64,000 bases of DNA, from assembly GCA_026119855.1 (NCBI GenBank), contig JAOWBW010000863.1:62001-126000 (forward strand), in the 5' to 3' direction. Origin of the DNA: Campanula takesimana (Eukaryota; Streptophyta; Magnoliopsida; Asterales; Campanulaceae). Every line of letters starts with the position of its first letter. Position 1 is the first letter of the stretch. Made by a program: the position numbers and the translations under genes. Below the pieces are notes generated by a model. That model was not told where the DNA came from and searched no databases. It saw only the letters and a program-made list of their open reading frames with translations. Shown here one piece after another: positions 33,212 to 45,407 of the stretch.

Positions 33212-33493
33212 ACTCCCTCCGTCCCGACACAAGTAACACCAACTTTGGGGACACGGAGATTAAGAAAAAGTAGTATATGTGTAGTAGAAAATGAAAGAAA
33301 GAATGAGTGGGGTAAATAATAGTGTTGGTTGAATAAAATGAATGGTAGAAAATGAAGAGAGAGAATGAGTGGGGTTAAATGGTGGGGTAGGTTGAAAATA
33401 AATATATTAAAATATTTTCATTTTCGGCAGTGTCACATGTGCTGGGACGAACCAGAAAGGAAATATGTGTCACTTGTGCTGAGACAGAGGGAG
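33212..33493. mobile_element. Stowaway-like MITE (about 282 bp)
   Basis: The left end (CACTCCCTCCGTCCCGACACA) and right end (TGTGCTGAGACAGAGGGAG followed by TA) are inverted matches; both read through ACAAGTRACAC-type sequence. The middle is AT-rich with AATGAGTGGGGT. Confidence 0.75.
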
Positions 33494-34266
33494 TATATTT
33501 CAACAAACAAGAGCATGTCCAAAATAAGAGTTCAACCTAAAAACTCTACTGCGTGAAAGCCTTTAACACACACTCAGATATAATCGAACCATGAGACTTT
33601 CTAATTTCATTACATTGCATCAAATGAACTTTGTCGATTTAGACACGGTCAAATAAAAAAATTCACTTATCACAACAACTTACATTTATACCCTTTATAA
33701 TACTAAATATCAATTTAGACATGGTCAGATCATAACTTTTAACTTTTATTTATACCCTTTATAATGGTAAATATCAAAATATCGATGGAGACATGATCAG
33801 ATCAGATTTTTACTTCTCACTATCATGCCGAATCAATATTGAGAATGACCGAACTAAAAAGAGAGATTTCAAGTGCAAATGTAGTTTCCGTATGCAACTA
33901 GCTTTCATTAATTCAAAATGCAAAAACTGTCCACCTCCATTACTCCTAAATGCATACTACAAAGACCTAGTAACTACCCACTAACATGAAGGAAAAAAAA
34001 AACCAGAAAATCCAAAATAAAATTCAAAAACAGTAAAATAACGTTTTCACCCCTCAAACAATCGGAATAGCTAAAATCACGTTTAATTATCGCAAAGTGA
34101 TGACTTGATATCTAGACCTCGTTTCACATGATGTGACCAAATTTCGTAGCATTCCAAAACTTGTGACTTCCGGAATCAAATTACCACCCTGCTCATCATC
34201 TTTACCTGCATCACACTACTACTTTTATTTTGCATCACTTTACTTTTATTTATACCATTTATAATA

Positions 34267-34499
34267 CTCCCTCCATCCCATTTATATTATCCATATTTGA
34301 ATTTTGTAAGTAAACTTTAAATAAACATTAAAGTTAATCTAATCATCATACTAAAAAAAGTGTTAATAATAAATAATTAAATAATTTATCAATTAATTTT
34401 TTTAAATTTCACTAAAATAATTAGATTGACATTAATATTTAATCAAAATTCAATTTTGTTGACCCAAAAATTCAAACGTGGACAATATAAATAGGAGTG
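34267..34499. mobile_element. Degenerate Stowaway-like MITE
   Basis: CTCCCTCCATCCCATTTATA after TA at the left; inverted at the right, GACAATATAAATAGGAGTGA. The inner parts (ATTATCCATATTTGAAT and ATTCAAACGTGGACAAT) also pair. Confidence 0.65.
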
Positions 34500-36261
34500 A
34501 AAGAGAAGTAAATATCAAAATAATTGTCCAACATTTCAAAATGTACTTCTTCATCAAAAACAAATTTGAACTTTTTGAACATTCAATTTGAGAAGATAAA
34601 GAGTATATTTTCCCTAAATAAATGTCCAAAACATGTTTTTTTTCGTAAACCTTTTATCCCTAAAATGTTTCTTCACCTTTCGTTTTTTTCACTAATTACT
34701 TTATCTTGCAAAATCTAGTGTTTAAAAATAGACAACAAAAATATTTATGCATATTGCCATTTAATTATCTAAAAACGGATCATTTTCAAAAAACCTCCGA
34801 ATGCAATTTGAACATTATATCAGTGCATCGCACTGGAGTAACACTAATGTTCCTAATTATATTTAAGCACAAATGGAGTAATTTTTTTCTCCAACAGTAG
34901 TCCTACTAAGGGTTCAACAAGAACTTATACAATGAACCTCTAGACCTACAAACGGCAGAAACAGCAACCAAACAAATGTTAGCTGCGAATAGAGTATGGC
35001 CAAACATGAAAGTTGCGTTTATTAGCATTAAACACTTTATATAGTTAATACTATGTAAGGTAATTTAGAGGTATGATGCATGATTTAAATCATTCACTCA
35101 ACATGAATATGTCCAACATCCTCTTAATGATCGATAATTAAAAATCTTTGCTTAACGATTAAGAGTCTCACTCAACATCTAACACTCAATGTAATCAAAT
35201 GCAACCTATCTCCAAATTACGTACCCTACAATTGTAAGCACGTGTTTGATGCTTCCAAACGCAACCGAAGTCTTTTGTGAGTCAATAGTTCAATGTCCAA
35301 AAAGACCTGGCATTCTAGAATTTGAAAACCTTCAAAATAAATAATCATAATCAAAGTACTAGAGAAGAAAGATTTCAACAGGAAACTACATCAGATCATA
35401 GCAAGAAAACATGTAAAGAACCAAGTCAAAAATGGAACAAAATGGAGATAAAGAAAATGACAGCACAGAAGAAAATTAAATTTATCCACAAGGCTTTGAA
35501 GGAAACTATGGGGGGAAACTAGGTTCTCCCAAAATTATCAAAAATCCTGTTTTTCAAATTATTCCTTAACATTCGGCAAATGCTTGCAAGTAGAAAAAAA
35601 GTAAACTTTCTATAAGTGAAGAGGAAACTAGTTTCACCCAAAACCTACTCAAATTTATCCATAAAACATTCAAGTAAAATATAAGCTGCCGAAACCTCCT
35701 AATATGAAACTTCCCAATATATAACTCAATTACGGATCCTGATGCCAGCACAATAATATACTCTCATCCCCCGAGCAGCCCTTCATGACTGAAGCTCCAC
35801 AAAGTTCATTGTTGCTCGTGTACATGCAAGATAAATTCACCCCCCCCCCCCCCTAGCTTAACACTCGAAGAAAAGGAAGCATGTTAATGAAGTGTATAAA
35901 AAAAGATAAGTCACGTTCTCTTAGACAACCTAGATAGTCCCAAGCGTTTAAAGAGGGGTATGGCGTAAGCCTAGACACTCACCCACGAAACACCACTGTA
36001 CAAGCTAGTAGATTGTAACTAGAATGAAATACAAATACTCCAAGGTGGATGAGAGGTTTCCAAGGGAATACGTAACTTGACCTCATGAAATTTGATTTTG
36101 ACAGGTCATGGTATTTCAGAAGATGAAAAAGTCATTGCTGTGGACCTGTGGTAACCTAGGTGCGAGTACGAGAAAGAAGGATTTATCTCGGAAACTAATA
36201 AGAACGAAGGAAAACCAGAACAAGCCTTCAACGATCACTTGTTAGTTAGTGACAACAAGTT

Positions 36262-36435
36262 GTCTGATACAGTCTCACACGTGAGACGGGTGAGACGAGT
36301 CTATGAGAGAGTAAATAGTTCGCCCCTTATGGACGAGGCGGGGCAAACCCATTTGCTCTCTCATCGAGGGGCAAACCCATTTGCTCTCTCGTCCAGTTCC
36401 TTCTCACATGTTAGACCGTCTCACACGAAACTTCC
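36262..36435. mobile_element. GAGAC-palindrome MITE, second copy
   Basis: Left: CTCACACGTGAGACGGGTGA; right: TTAGACCGTCTCACACGAAA. Shares with 12380-12515 the order GAGACGAG, AGTAAATA, GGGGCAA, TCTCTCATCGAG. An internal duplication (GGGGCAAACCCATTTGCTCT twice) lengthens it. Confidence 0.55.
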
Positions 36436-37070
36436 TCCTTATTAATATTCCTATTCCTCCTTGTTAATATTCCCAGTCCATTAGTCAAATGACAACATTC
36501 AAGCAAATGGCAACCCATATTCCAATAACTAAAGAAATAAGTACAGTTTTAAGGGAATTGAATTAATGGATAAAATTGATTTAATTATCCACAAAAATGT
36601 AAAGTTATTTATAGATAGTATTATTGATATGTGTCAATAACAATATTTAGATTTTCATTAGTACAATTAAGTCAATCTAAAATTATTGGTCAAAGATCCT
36701 TCGTAATAACAGCGGAAAAAGTAAGATGATCGGCTTTCTCCGACAAGTGACCATAGAGAGATAAGCAAGACGGAGGGGAGCGTAACATCATCATCATTTA
36801 ACTAATGTCAAAGGTTTCAAGCACATCCAGAAACCTACTTAACCCATCATAACTTCTACCTACATTTCCACGAGGAACATGTAAAGAGAGACTCAGTAAA
36901 GGAGAGCCAAGAGCCTCATTTCAACACATGAGGAATAAGCATCAAGATCACAGCAAAATAGCATCAAGACCATGGAAAAGTTATAGACATGTGACGGTAT
37001 ATAATTGCTTGTTACCAACAACAGACTCCATGAAAGCTTGACAATTCTATAATTCTATAACCGAGATATA

Positions 37071-37250
37071 CTCCATCCGTCTCAAAATGATCTTGACCCA
37101 AAATGATCTTGACATTCGACTATTCAAACTTTTTATAAATATGAACACTCGCTTCATTCGCCATGTTGTGTGAATAAATTATAGAAATGAGAAAAACTTT
37201 TTGAAACAATGGAAATGGCAAATGAGAAAATCATTTCGGAACAGAGTGAG
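37071..37250. mobile_element. Short degenerate Stowaway-like MITE (180 bp)
   Basis: TA then CTCCATCCGTCTCAAAATGA at the left; CATTTCGGAACAGAGTGAG then TA at the right, imperfect inverted match. ATGATCTTGAC is duplicated near the left end. Confidence 0.55.
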
Positions 37251-38832
37251 TATAAAAGATCCAATTGGTTTTGCTTTGTAATCATATAGAAGCATACGCC
37301 ATCTAGCATACATGGGACAACCACAATAACATCGTCAACCAAACTTTCCATTAACAATCTGCTCCTAAGAATTCGAAGCAATATATATACTCTGCCACTC
37401 GGTGAACATAAATAAAAAGGTAATGAAAAGGCAAAAAGACATACCACATCGACATGAAAAGAGAACACTCTTCCACTTTAGGCCACAACTTATAAGTCAG
37501 AAAATGAACTTAGCAAATTTGGTAGCTCAAAATACTACAAGAAAACCACTCGGGTGAAAATAACAATAGAGTCCTACTAAGAATACCTAATCAAAACCGA
37601 GGCAAGCCCAAACGCAAATATAATGACAAGTATCCCATTTTAAACATACAACAACACACTATTTGCTACCTACACAGCTAATATCACAGATCAAAGAACC
37701 AAAAAAGGAAAAAACAAGGAAAGCAGTCTTTCTGCTTACTAGCAAACAGGAAATCATATGATGGATTACCGTTTACAATTGCTTAGCCAATTCCAAATCT
37801 ATAAACAGCAAACTGTAACCATATTGTATTTCTTTTCTTAGCCAATTCATAGATCATATCACAGTCCTTATCTTCTATTGAGCCTCGTTAGTTACCACTT
37901 CTTCTCCCACATTTTCAATTAGAACCCACAAAATTAACCCCGTGTCCCAGTGCAATGGCTTCGTACAAATAGTCAGAAAATGAAAATCTTACATTTACTT
38001 GTAGTCTATAACCACTGTTTTGGGAAAATTCGTGGTTATAGCTTCGTTGAGTAATTGTGATGGGTGAAGAAAACTAACGACGGAAATAGAATAAAGAAAC
38101 ATTTTTGCTAACGTGGAGACCCCCAAACATGGATAACCGCGGGTACACTTTCCCTAAAATGATTAATTATGTCTCCTAATACGAAATTGAAGCAAGGAAT
38201 TTGGGATGGGAACACGTGACCTACCTCACAACATTCACTCCTATTTACAGGTGCCAAGGAAATACTAGATAACCATCCCATTTAATAAAGGACTTATCCA
38301 TCTCATGAATAAAGTCTAACCACTCATGCACTTGGAAGTCTATTCATTCATTGATGAACTTCCAAGTTCACTTTTCCCATAAGGAAACCAAGAGAGTCAC
38401 TTTTTTGACTTCCATTATTCTGGTCAAAGTAACTTGGTAATTCCAATTGACACCTCAACACAATGAATGATAACCAGCCTCTTTCCATATATTTGTACGT
38501 AAAACTGTGAATGTACTCTAAACTCTAAGTTATGCACTTGCATTAATTCGTTTAAAGGTAAAAGCCCTAAAGAAATTGTCAAACCACATCGTCGTCTCTG
38601 AGACACAAAAGACACTTGCATTTACTCAGACTAAGGTTGAGTTTTGATGCTTGAGAGGTAGGATACATAATTTAATTTTTTTTTTCATTCAACATGAATA
38701 CGTCCAACATCATCTTAATGATTGAGAATCAAAATCCTTACTTAATGAATAAGAGCATCATTCAACATTGAACATCTAGCGCCCCGATGTGATCAAGTGC
38801 ATTCTACCACCAAATTACCCTATATTATATTA

Positions 38833-39097
38833 CTCCCTCCGTCTCAAAATAGATGTCGTTTTGGGAGTTTAAATTTTTTTCTCAAAATACTTGTCGTTTC
38901 ACTATTTTCAAAGTTTTTTTATTGCTCTATACCAATTATACCCTCAATAATGATAGTGCACTCTCTTACCTAACCATTTAATTGCCTATGTAGTTGAATT
39001 ACTTTAGAGGTTATTTGGGACTTTTTCACATGCATTAATGGCATTTCTTAATACGTGTGAACCACTCCAAAACGACATCTGTTTTAAGCATAGGGAC
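38833..39097. mobile_element. Degenerate Stowaway-like MITE
   Basis: CTCCCTCCGTCTCAAAATAG with ATGTCGTTTTGG at the left; inverted CCAAAACGACATCTGTTTTA with GCATAGGGA at the right (39067-39097). The right end is eroded. It lies about 350 bp downstream of the BAP31-like stop codon. Confidence 0.65.
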
Positions 39098-39448
39098 ATC
39101 AATGCTTAATGGCAACCTAAATCCACTAACCAAAACAAGATAATGCCTTAAATGCAAAATGATTATTAATAAACAGGTTACTTTATTTCGTGCAACATGT
39201 CAAATCTCCTACTGGGTGGATATTATAATGGTGCAATGCCCATATATACTGGGTTCGAATTCGAAGTGAAAGCAGAGATCAATTATAAGCCAAAAATTAC
39301 CAATTATATTAGCAAAGGCTACAGATTAAGAACATTGATTTCGCAGGTGTAAATCCAAATATTCTTTAGACTGCATCATCCCTAAAATCCAAATTGAAAT
39401 CAGAAACCCAAAATTCAAAAATCAAAACAAAGTAGTAGTACCCAATAA

Positions 39449-39841
39449 TCACTGGCTCTTCATCTTCTCAACCCGGGCATTCATCTGCTCAACACGAACA
39501 ATCAAATGTGTAACCGAATAAAGCAGCCAATAAAACATCAACGCAGCAGCAATCAGCAGGGCATTCCTCTGGCTTTTGATAATCGATTTCTGATGCCGGA
39601 GGTGGTCGGTCTGCGTACACGACTCCGGCGTTTCACAGCTCGGGCGAGTCTCATGCTTCCAGTAAATATCCATGAGTAAGAACAGACAGAAGGGGACGAC
39701 GGTGAGGAACGGCTTGAGGAGGTTGCGGGTGACGGAGATTAGACCTTTCCGGAGAGGGCCGAGGCCGGGGACGGTGAGGAGGAGGACCATTATGGCCTCT
39801 GCGGCGGCGGCGTAGCCGAGGACAACCCATTCTAACGCCAT
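39449..39841 (-). CDS. BAP31-like ER membrane protein (130 aa)
   Basis: Intact single-exon gene for a small plant BAP31 family protein, associated in the family with endoplasmic-reticulum membranes and with sorting or quality control of membrane proteins. The 130-residue product (ATG at 39841, MALEWVVLGY) has three hydrophobic segments at about 2-24, 43-60 and 94-114, the conserved LLMDIYWK block (55-62), the HLRHQKSI and KSQRNALLI segments, and a short coiled-coil-like tail (RVEQMNARVEKMK). It lacks the long coiled coil of animal BAP31, as usual for this short plant type. The ATG at 39841 is preferred because the family begins with MALEW/MALQW. An in-frame upstream ATG at 39973 would add 44 residues. 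It is the only intact host gene in the window; a Stowaway MITE begins about 180 bp upstream. Confidence 0.93.
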   Translation of the reverse strand: MALEWVVLGYAAAAEAIMVLLLTVPGLGPLRKGLISVTRNLLKPFLTVVPFCLFLLMDIYWKHETRPSCETPESCTQTDHLRHQKSIIKSQRNALLIAAALMFYWLLYSVTHLIVRVEQMNARVEKMKSQ

Positions 39842-39973
39842 TGATGGTGGTTTTGGTTGTGAATTCGGAGTTTGGATCTGGTGGGTTGGGGATTGCGGAG
39901 GAGTATTTGAGGTGGGTTGTTTGCCCGAGGAGGACAGGTGGCGCGTTTTCTGTAGTGTGAATGCAAAGGCCAT
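39842..39973 (-). other. In-frame N-terminal extension or 5' UTR of the BAP31-like gene
   Basis: The frame stays open upstream of the preferred start to an ATG at 39973 (MAFAFTLQKTRHLSSSGKQP...), adding 44 residues with several Lys, Arg and Ser and no acidic residues. It may simply be 5' UTR. If used, it would place a transit-peptide-like stretch before the membrane protein. The first membrane segment of the short form suggests the 39841 start is the main one. Confidence 0.35.
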
Positions 39974-40021
39974 TGTACACGTTGAGATACAGGTGGCGGC
40001 TTTTGAGGGAAGGAAGGAGAA

Positions 40022-40342
40022 CTCCCTCCATCCCAGTTTAACATAGTATTCTTTAATTCGACTATTCACGCTTATTAAAAAATTAAAGTAAAAACAAAAG
40101 AAATGAGTCAATTAAAAGTAGAGAGTGAAAGATATAAATGTCCAAAAATACTATTCATAAAGTAAGTGGGTGAGAGTAAGTTAGATAAGTAATGATTTTT
40201 TTGTAATTAAATAAACTTTTTGAGGGCAAGATTCTCTAAATCACTATTAATTCTTTTCCATTTATGGAATAAAGCAACTAAGAACTTTAAACTGGGACAA
40301 ACCTAAATGGAAGGTAAGAACCTTAAACTGGGACGGAGGGAG
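40022..40342. mobile_element. Stowaway-type MITE upstream of the BAP31-like gene (321 bp)
   Basis: CTCCCTCCATCCCAGTTTAA at the left; TTAAACTGGGACGGAGGGAG then TA at the right. The left TA is mutated. The right end repeats ACCTTAAACTGGGACG twice, as in the copy ending at 12881. It sits in the promoter or 5' UTR region of the minus-strand gene at 39449-39841. Confidence 0.88.
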
Positions 40343-40384
40343 TATTAATGGATGAGTTGAAAAAAATAAGGATTACAGTACATA

Positions 40385-40602
40385 ATAATTTTAATTTGGT
40401 TCCTTAACTTGGCAGTTTTTATTAGTTTGGTCCTTCATGAATAAATTTTATTAGTTTGGTCCCTTATGATGGATTTTTTTGACAGTTTTCCCATTCTTTC
40501 TGTGAGATTTTTCAAAATGTCGAATATACCCCTAAAACTAATGATAGTTTGGTCTCTAAACTTGGCGGTTATATTATTTTGGTCCTCCATGATGAATTTA
40601 TA
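40385..40602. repeat. Diverged direct repeats with TTTGGTCC words
   Basis: TTTGGTTCCTTAACTTGGCAGTTTTTATTA with TTTGGTCCTTCATGA (about 40396-40441) recurs as TTTGGTCTCTAAACTTGGCGG...TTTTGGTCCTCCATGATGAATTTA (about 40549-40600). TTTGGTCC words of this kind occur at the ends of some plant transposons, but no boundary was found. Confidence 0.4.
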
Positions 40603-40604
40603 TA

Positions 40605-40920
40605 TTCCCTCCGTCTCATTTGAAGCTTCACCATCTAGGTGATGGCACACAAATTAAGAAAAGTGATGAGCGTAAGAAGGGTTGTGAGAGGAAAGAAGTT
40701 AGTGGTCAGTGGTTATGACAAGTGGGGTCTACAATTTAAATATGTGAGAGAAAAGTTAGTGGGTATGACAAGTAGGCCCCACAATTTAAGTACGTGAGAG
40801 GAAGAAATGAGTGAGTATGACAAGTAGGGCCTACATTTTTTACCATTTTAGGAAATGATGAAGTTTTTAACGGGACACCCATTTGGGTAAAAGGTGAAGC
40901 TTCAAATGGGACGGAGGGAG
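40605..40920. mobile_element. Stowaway-type MITE (316 bp)
   Basis: TTCCCTCCGTCTCATTTGAA at the left after TA; TTCAAATGGGACGGAGGGAG at the right before TA (40921-40922). The inverted match extends inward over GAAGCTTCACC and GGTGAAGCTTC. Internal GTGAGAGRAAAGTTAGTGGG-type repeats. Confidence 0.9.
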
Positions 40921-40922
40921 TA

Positions 40923-42260
40923 TTAGTTTGCCTCTTTTATTATTTTTACTAATTTTATACTATTAAATTATATTTAAAAATAATTTATAATGCGCTAAAA
41001 ATAATTAATTAATTTCAAAAGAGTCTCAAATATTTTTCTCCTCTATTTTTTTTTTGAGTTATTCAACCTTAAAATTAACTATTTGATGAGTTTGTATGTT
41101 GATAAAGTTTAAATGATCATTTTTGAAAAATGTAATAATATACCTTTAAAAATATAGTGAGAGAAATAAAACATTTAGTAAAAAATAATTCTTTTAATAA
41201 ATTCAACAATTTCATTCAAACGATTCACATTCAAACCATTTTTTTTAATAATTTGGATTTCAAAAAGGAAATTCATTATTAAATAAATAAGAGAAAAGAG
41301 GGATTTTTTTCGGTATCCAAATCAAATGAAACTTACATCTATTTATATAAAAAAAAAATTAATTTACTATAAAATAATTGAGCTCAAATAATTGGGATGA
41401 GAAATAAAATCAGAAATATTAAGAACCAATCCTTGCATGCCAAGTGTCTCAAAGCCGGGCCCATTCTCTTGGATTCAACATGTTGATTTTATTCAATACA
41501 CCCCACTTTTCAACACCCCTATTAAATACCATGCATCAATTAAACACCCTTCAACATGTTGAAATTGCTTTTCAACAACCTCACTAAACACCATTGTAGA
41601 TGGTCTTACTCACTTCTTCTTCTTCGTTGTTTTTCTTGTTTCAATCTCCAACAATATAATTGATTTGTAATTATAATTATAAAACTAGTTAACTGCATGT
41701 CGATACTTGACACGATATTATAATCAATTGATTTTGACAAAAAAAATATTATTAAAATTCATTAAAAAATATCATTAAATTTGAATATGAAAATCTATTT
41801 CAAAATAATTGGGAATTGTCATAAATATATAAATATGCTCGCTTACTTAAAGGGCCACATTCACAAATTCCATCATAGTATGTAAATTTTCACCGACTAT
41901 ATCGTTAAATTATTTCATGTTCCTTTATATACATGATTGACATGGACTTATTAGACAATAACATGTAGATTCCACAACATAAATACACATTGGTGCGCTG
42001 TGTAAATGGTATTTGACTATTCTATTATAGATATACAAATTCAGTCATACAGTGAAATGTCGCCCTTTTTTAAGGATTTTTGAAGAGAGCGTGTTGGCGG
42101 TGGTGGTTGTGTAGAGAGAGACGTGATAAATGTTTAGGGTTTTTATGCTTTTTATGTTAGATGTTATATTTTTTATTCCGTCTGTTCTAAAATAAATATT
42201 GCCTTTTCTTTTGGGTGGTGAGAGGTAGGGATGGCAAAATTCTCAAGCCCCTCTCACAAG
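40923..42260. other. AT-rich intergenic DNA, no gene
   Basis: No coding signal. Near 42178 there is a lone Stowaway-like end (ATTCCGTCTGTTCTAAAATA), and at 42228 a hAT-like end (TAGGGATGGCAAAA), similar to the start of the MITE at 18931, which runs into the truncated copia LTR. Confidence 0.55.
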
Positions 42261-43031
42261 TGTGATCTGAGAATACTATCACAAGTGTCTTAACAACTTG
42301 CACGACAACTGTCCACGGACAGAATATCAGAAAAATGTAAAAACACAGCGGATTAAATAAAACGAAGTTTTAAACACTCCAGCAAGACTTTGCTTGCTGG
42401 AAAACTTTCATTAATAAAAACTTGCAGAATACAAGTTATAGAAAACGATTACAATGAAAGAAATAAAAATTATAAAAAGACAAAATGTGTTCTAGACTCC
42501 TAGAACAAACCAAGCACAAAATAACCTTGAAGAACTAAAAGGATCAAATCACAAAAGCTTCAAGGCCAAAGATGATCAGCAATATAATGTTCTTAATACA
42601 AGAACTTATTGCAAAGAACCTTGAAGGATTTTGGATTTTGATCAAGAATGACTTCAAGAACAAGAAGGACTCTAAGAGAGAATATGATGAATTCTTTTGA
42701 TCTCTCAAATGGGTGGAGATTCTGTGACATAGAATGGCTGGCTCCATCTTCTTTTATAGCCTCTCCATCCAAGAGCCCTACAAGAATAAAAGATACACTT
42801 TGATATGGAAATGTTAGTAAAAGATAAATACCAAACATAATAATCCTAAAATAAACCTACTTAAGATAAATACAAATAACCTAAAATATATACAAGCTAA
42901 ATAAGGATAATATACAAAAATCAAAAAGAGATTATTATAAATATCTAAATTATAACTAATCTAATATAATAAAATATAAAACCATAATTACAAAAATCAA
43001 AAGATATTAAGAGTTTATTCATACTCTTTCA
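42261..43031 (-). repeat. Copia 3' LTR (left), truncated
   Basis: Matches 47501-48279 from TGTGATCTGAGAATACTATC to ATACTCTTTCA. It lacks the terminal about 40 bases (TGAAAGATTTGTAGC...) found in the right LTR. AATCTCCCCCT, the inverse of the polypurine tract, follows. Confidence 0.87.
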
Positions 43032-44480
43032 ATCTCCCCCTATTTTTGTGGTTATGGTTCTAATCTGCAAAAGCAATGTTAACACAAGAAACTCAAACCT
43101 CAATCTTCACCCATTGAACTCCAACTCTTCTTCATTCATGACATTAGGAACTCGAGCTTGCTCCCCCTTAAATGGTTATGACAATCTCTCCCCATGCATT
43201 AGAAACTTCCCCTAAATGGACTATATCTCTCTTGATGATCATCTTCTTCATCTCCATTGATGATCATCTCCTCCATTGATTGACTATCTCCCTATTCTCC
43301 CCCTTTTCTTTAGATATTTTCAAAACAAATTGTGCGCACATTTTGAAAATATCTTAAGAAACCCCTTTGTGAATTACATGATCAGAGCTGCAGCTTCAGA
43401 GGATCAGAGGCAGAGGAAAAGTGGAAGAAAAACAATACTTACAGATTTTTTTGGAGAAAAAGAAAACAACTGCACAGTTGTGCAACCAGATGAGTGCAGA
43501 GATGTGCACACAACTTCCAAAACATCAGCAAAGATAACTGTCAGAAATGACATTCTCACAAAAAAAAAAATGAAATTTCCAGAGAGAGATATCATTATTG
43601 CAGATTATTATTGTAGAGAACTTCACATGGTCCAGGGAACAAGAACAAACATGATGTCCAAACCATTTGGAGGATCAAATTGGCCAAAGAACATGAAGTC
43701 AAAAACAAAAAAATTATCTGGATTTTGTGACCCATTGCAGTACCATAGAAGATCATATCCACATGAACCCCCAAAGATAGTTCCGAATTCCTTTGCACAT
43801 AAACCTAGGCAAACACTCATTTAAACATATTATTAAACAAGAAATGATTAGCCGACAATTTGATGAAAATAATAATCAACAAAATGAAATTTTCACGAGG
43901 CCAAAAAAACAACAACCTAATTTTGAGTTCTGCCTAACAAGCACACATAGTGGAGATTGGTCTCAATTTGGTATGATATGGTATGGTCAACATATCCAAT
44001 GACCCTGTTTTAACACACATGAATTCAATGAGATGTTCTTCAATCATGTAGCCTATAGAACACTTCTTTTTGAGGCATTGAATCAGTTACGGAGATGAGC
44101 TCTTCACTCTCACAATACAGTGTCACCATACTTTTCTCCTCAAGTGATATATTTTTGTATACAACATCAGTAAATTGCCTAAATGAGTAGTAACTTCAAT
44201 GACAGGAGGCATCTTGTTTTCCCCGCAACTTTAGATTAAGTGCTCACTCCATGATAAACAACACGAAGGAATTAACAAGATAATTTTTATTATCAGATTA
44301 AGAAGGATCTCACATTCAAGGGACAAACACAGAGTCACGGGAATAAGTCAAACAAGTGATCACAAGAGATAATCGTGCAAAGCATGAATGGAGATTTTAT
44401 TTATTTCTTTTTTTTTTTTGGTGTTTTCTGTAATATACAATTATTTAGAGATGCAGACAGTTGTCCGCACACTTGTGCGA
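43032..44480. other. Copia 3' region with a plus-strand frame and an inverted RNase H tail
   Basis: Between RNase H and the 3' LTR. A 182-codon plus-strand frame (43276-43824) has no recognised domain. Just after it, the plus strand (about 43845-43905) reads ISRQFDENNNQQNEIFTRP, which resembles the RNase H tail read from the minus strand at 44481-44620 (FSRQFGRNNKRLNDIFIRP). So a fragment of a related element seems to lie here in the opposite orientation. The SIRE-type 3' region explains the rest only loosely. Confidence 0.45.
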
Positions 44481-45407
44481 TCAACTGAACTCACACATAC
44501 CAAGAGAAAAGCATCTCTCGAAAAACAAAGGCCTTATGAAAATATCATTTAGTCGTTTATTATTTCTACCAAATTGACGACTAAAGATTTTTTGTTCAAC
44601 AGTATCTCTAACACAGTGAAGCCTAAAATCAAGATGCTTAGGGGTAGAACATTGAACGGGGCCTTTAAGAATCTCTATGGTACCCTTAGCATCACAAAAG
44701 AAAGACGAGATTTTTTCTTTGATTCCACGGTCTTTGATCAATTTATTCATCCAAAGGAGTTTAGTGCACCTACTACCAACTGCTACACATTGTGCTTCAG
44801 TAGCTGATAGCGAAACAAAAGTTTGTTCCCAAGAACCCAACTGATTACCAAAACAAATAACATTGGTCCTTTTTGGAACAATAATCAACTCTCCCTCAAA
44901 TGACATAAAAAATGCCTCTAAATTAGATTCTTCATTGGCAACAGAATAACATGAACTTACCTGACGGTCCACCGAGTTCATGTTCATCAAACTTGCAAGG
45001 TCACGGTGATTGACCTTCTTTTCTCTTGGTTTTTTCTTTTCATCCACTCCCCCAATGACCTGGGAAGTAGGATGGTTATCGTGTAGTATGGAAAGATTAT
45101 CTTCAAACATGCTCACACCAGCTCCTTCATTCAGGTCAAACCCTTCTTTGGTTTCAGAATCTGAACTTGATTCTGCCACTATCTGACCACTTGTGCTGTC
45201 AGTTGTCTGCTCAGCTGGTGTATCATGTGTCTGCACAAGTGCTGGTTCTACAGATTCCTTTGAATTCTTTGGTTCAGATTCATCACTAACCAGATCATGT
45301 CCTCCTGTACAACCTGTAACACAATTCTCCGTAGATTTGACAATAAGATCAGGAGCATTATCAAAAATCAGTTTAAATATTTTCAACCAACTTGTAACAA
45401 TGATCAT
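44481..45407 (-). pseudogene. Copia integrase tail fused to RNase H (RT deleted)
   Basis: Minus-strand frame of 308 residues. It begins with an acidic Ser/Glu-rich stretch and HPTSQVIGGVDE (about residues 111-122), typical of the integrase-RT linker of copia elements, then jumps to the RNase H region: VSLSATEAQCVAVGSRCTKL, LLWMNKLIKDRGI, KGPVQCSTPKHLDFRLH and NDIFIRPL. Reverse transcriptase should lie between and is absent. Several normally conserved RNase H residues are replaced. Not functional. Confidence 0.8.

Larger units (their letters stand above)
32293..39300. other. Intergenic DNA with MITEs, no gene recognised
   Basis: I found no coding region with domain or codon support. 32293-32660 is less AT-rich and could be a remnant of something transcribed, but it is unrecognisable. 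A GGATTCGAACCCTGA word at 32713-32727 resembles a tRNA T-arm on the minus strand, but no tRNA fold follows. The rest is AT-rich, with five Stowaway-like elements and one GAGAC MITE (listed) and a poly-C run near 35840. Confidence 0.6.

Noticed and set aside
35322..35522. 66-codon plus frame
   Set aside because: Lys/Glu/Gln-rich from AT-rich DNA, no domain or conserved block recognised.
41446..41610. Possible small MITE (GGGCCCATTCTC ... ACCATTGTAGATGGTCTTA)
   Set aside because: I could not pair the ends as inverted repeats or find a target duplication.
42544..42838. Frames of 67-81 codons repeated at 42.5 kb and 47.8 kb
   Set aside because: Within the copia LTR pair; duplicated only because the LTR is.
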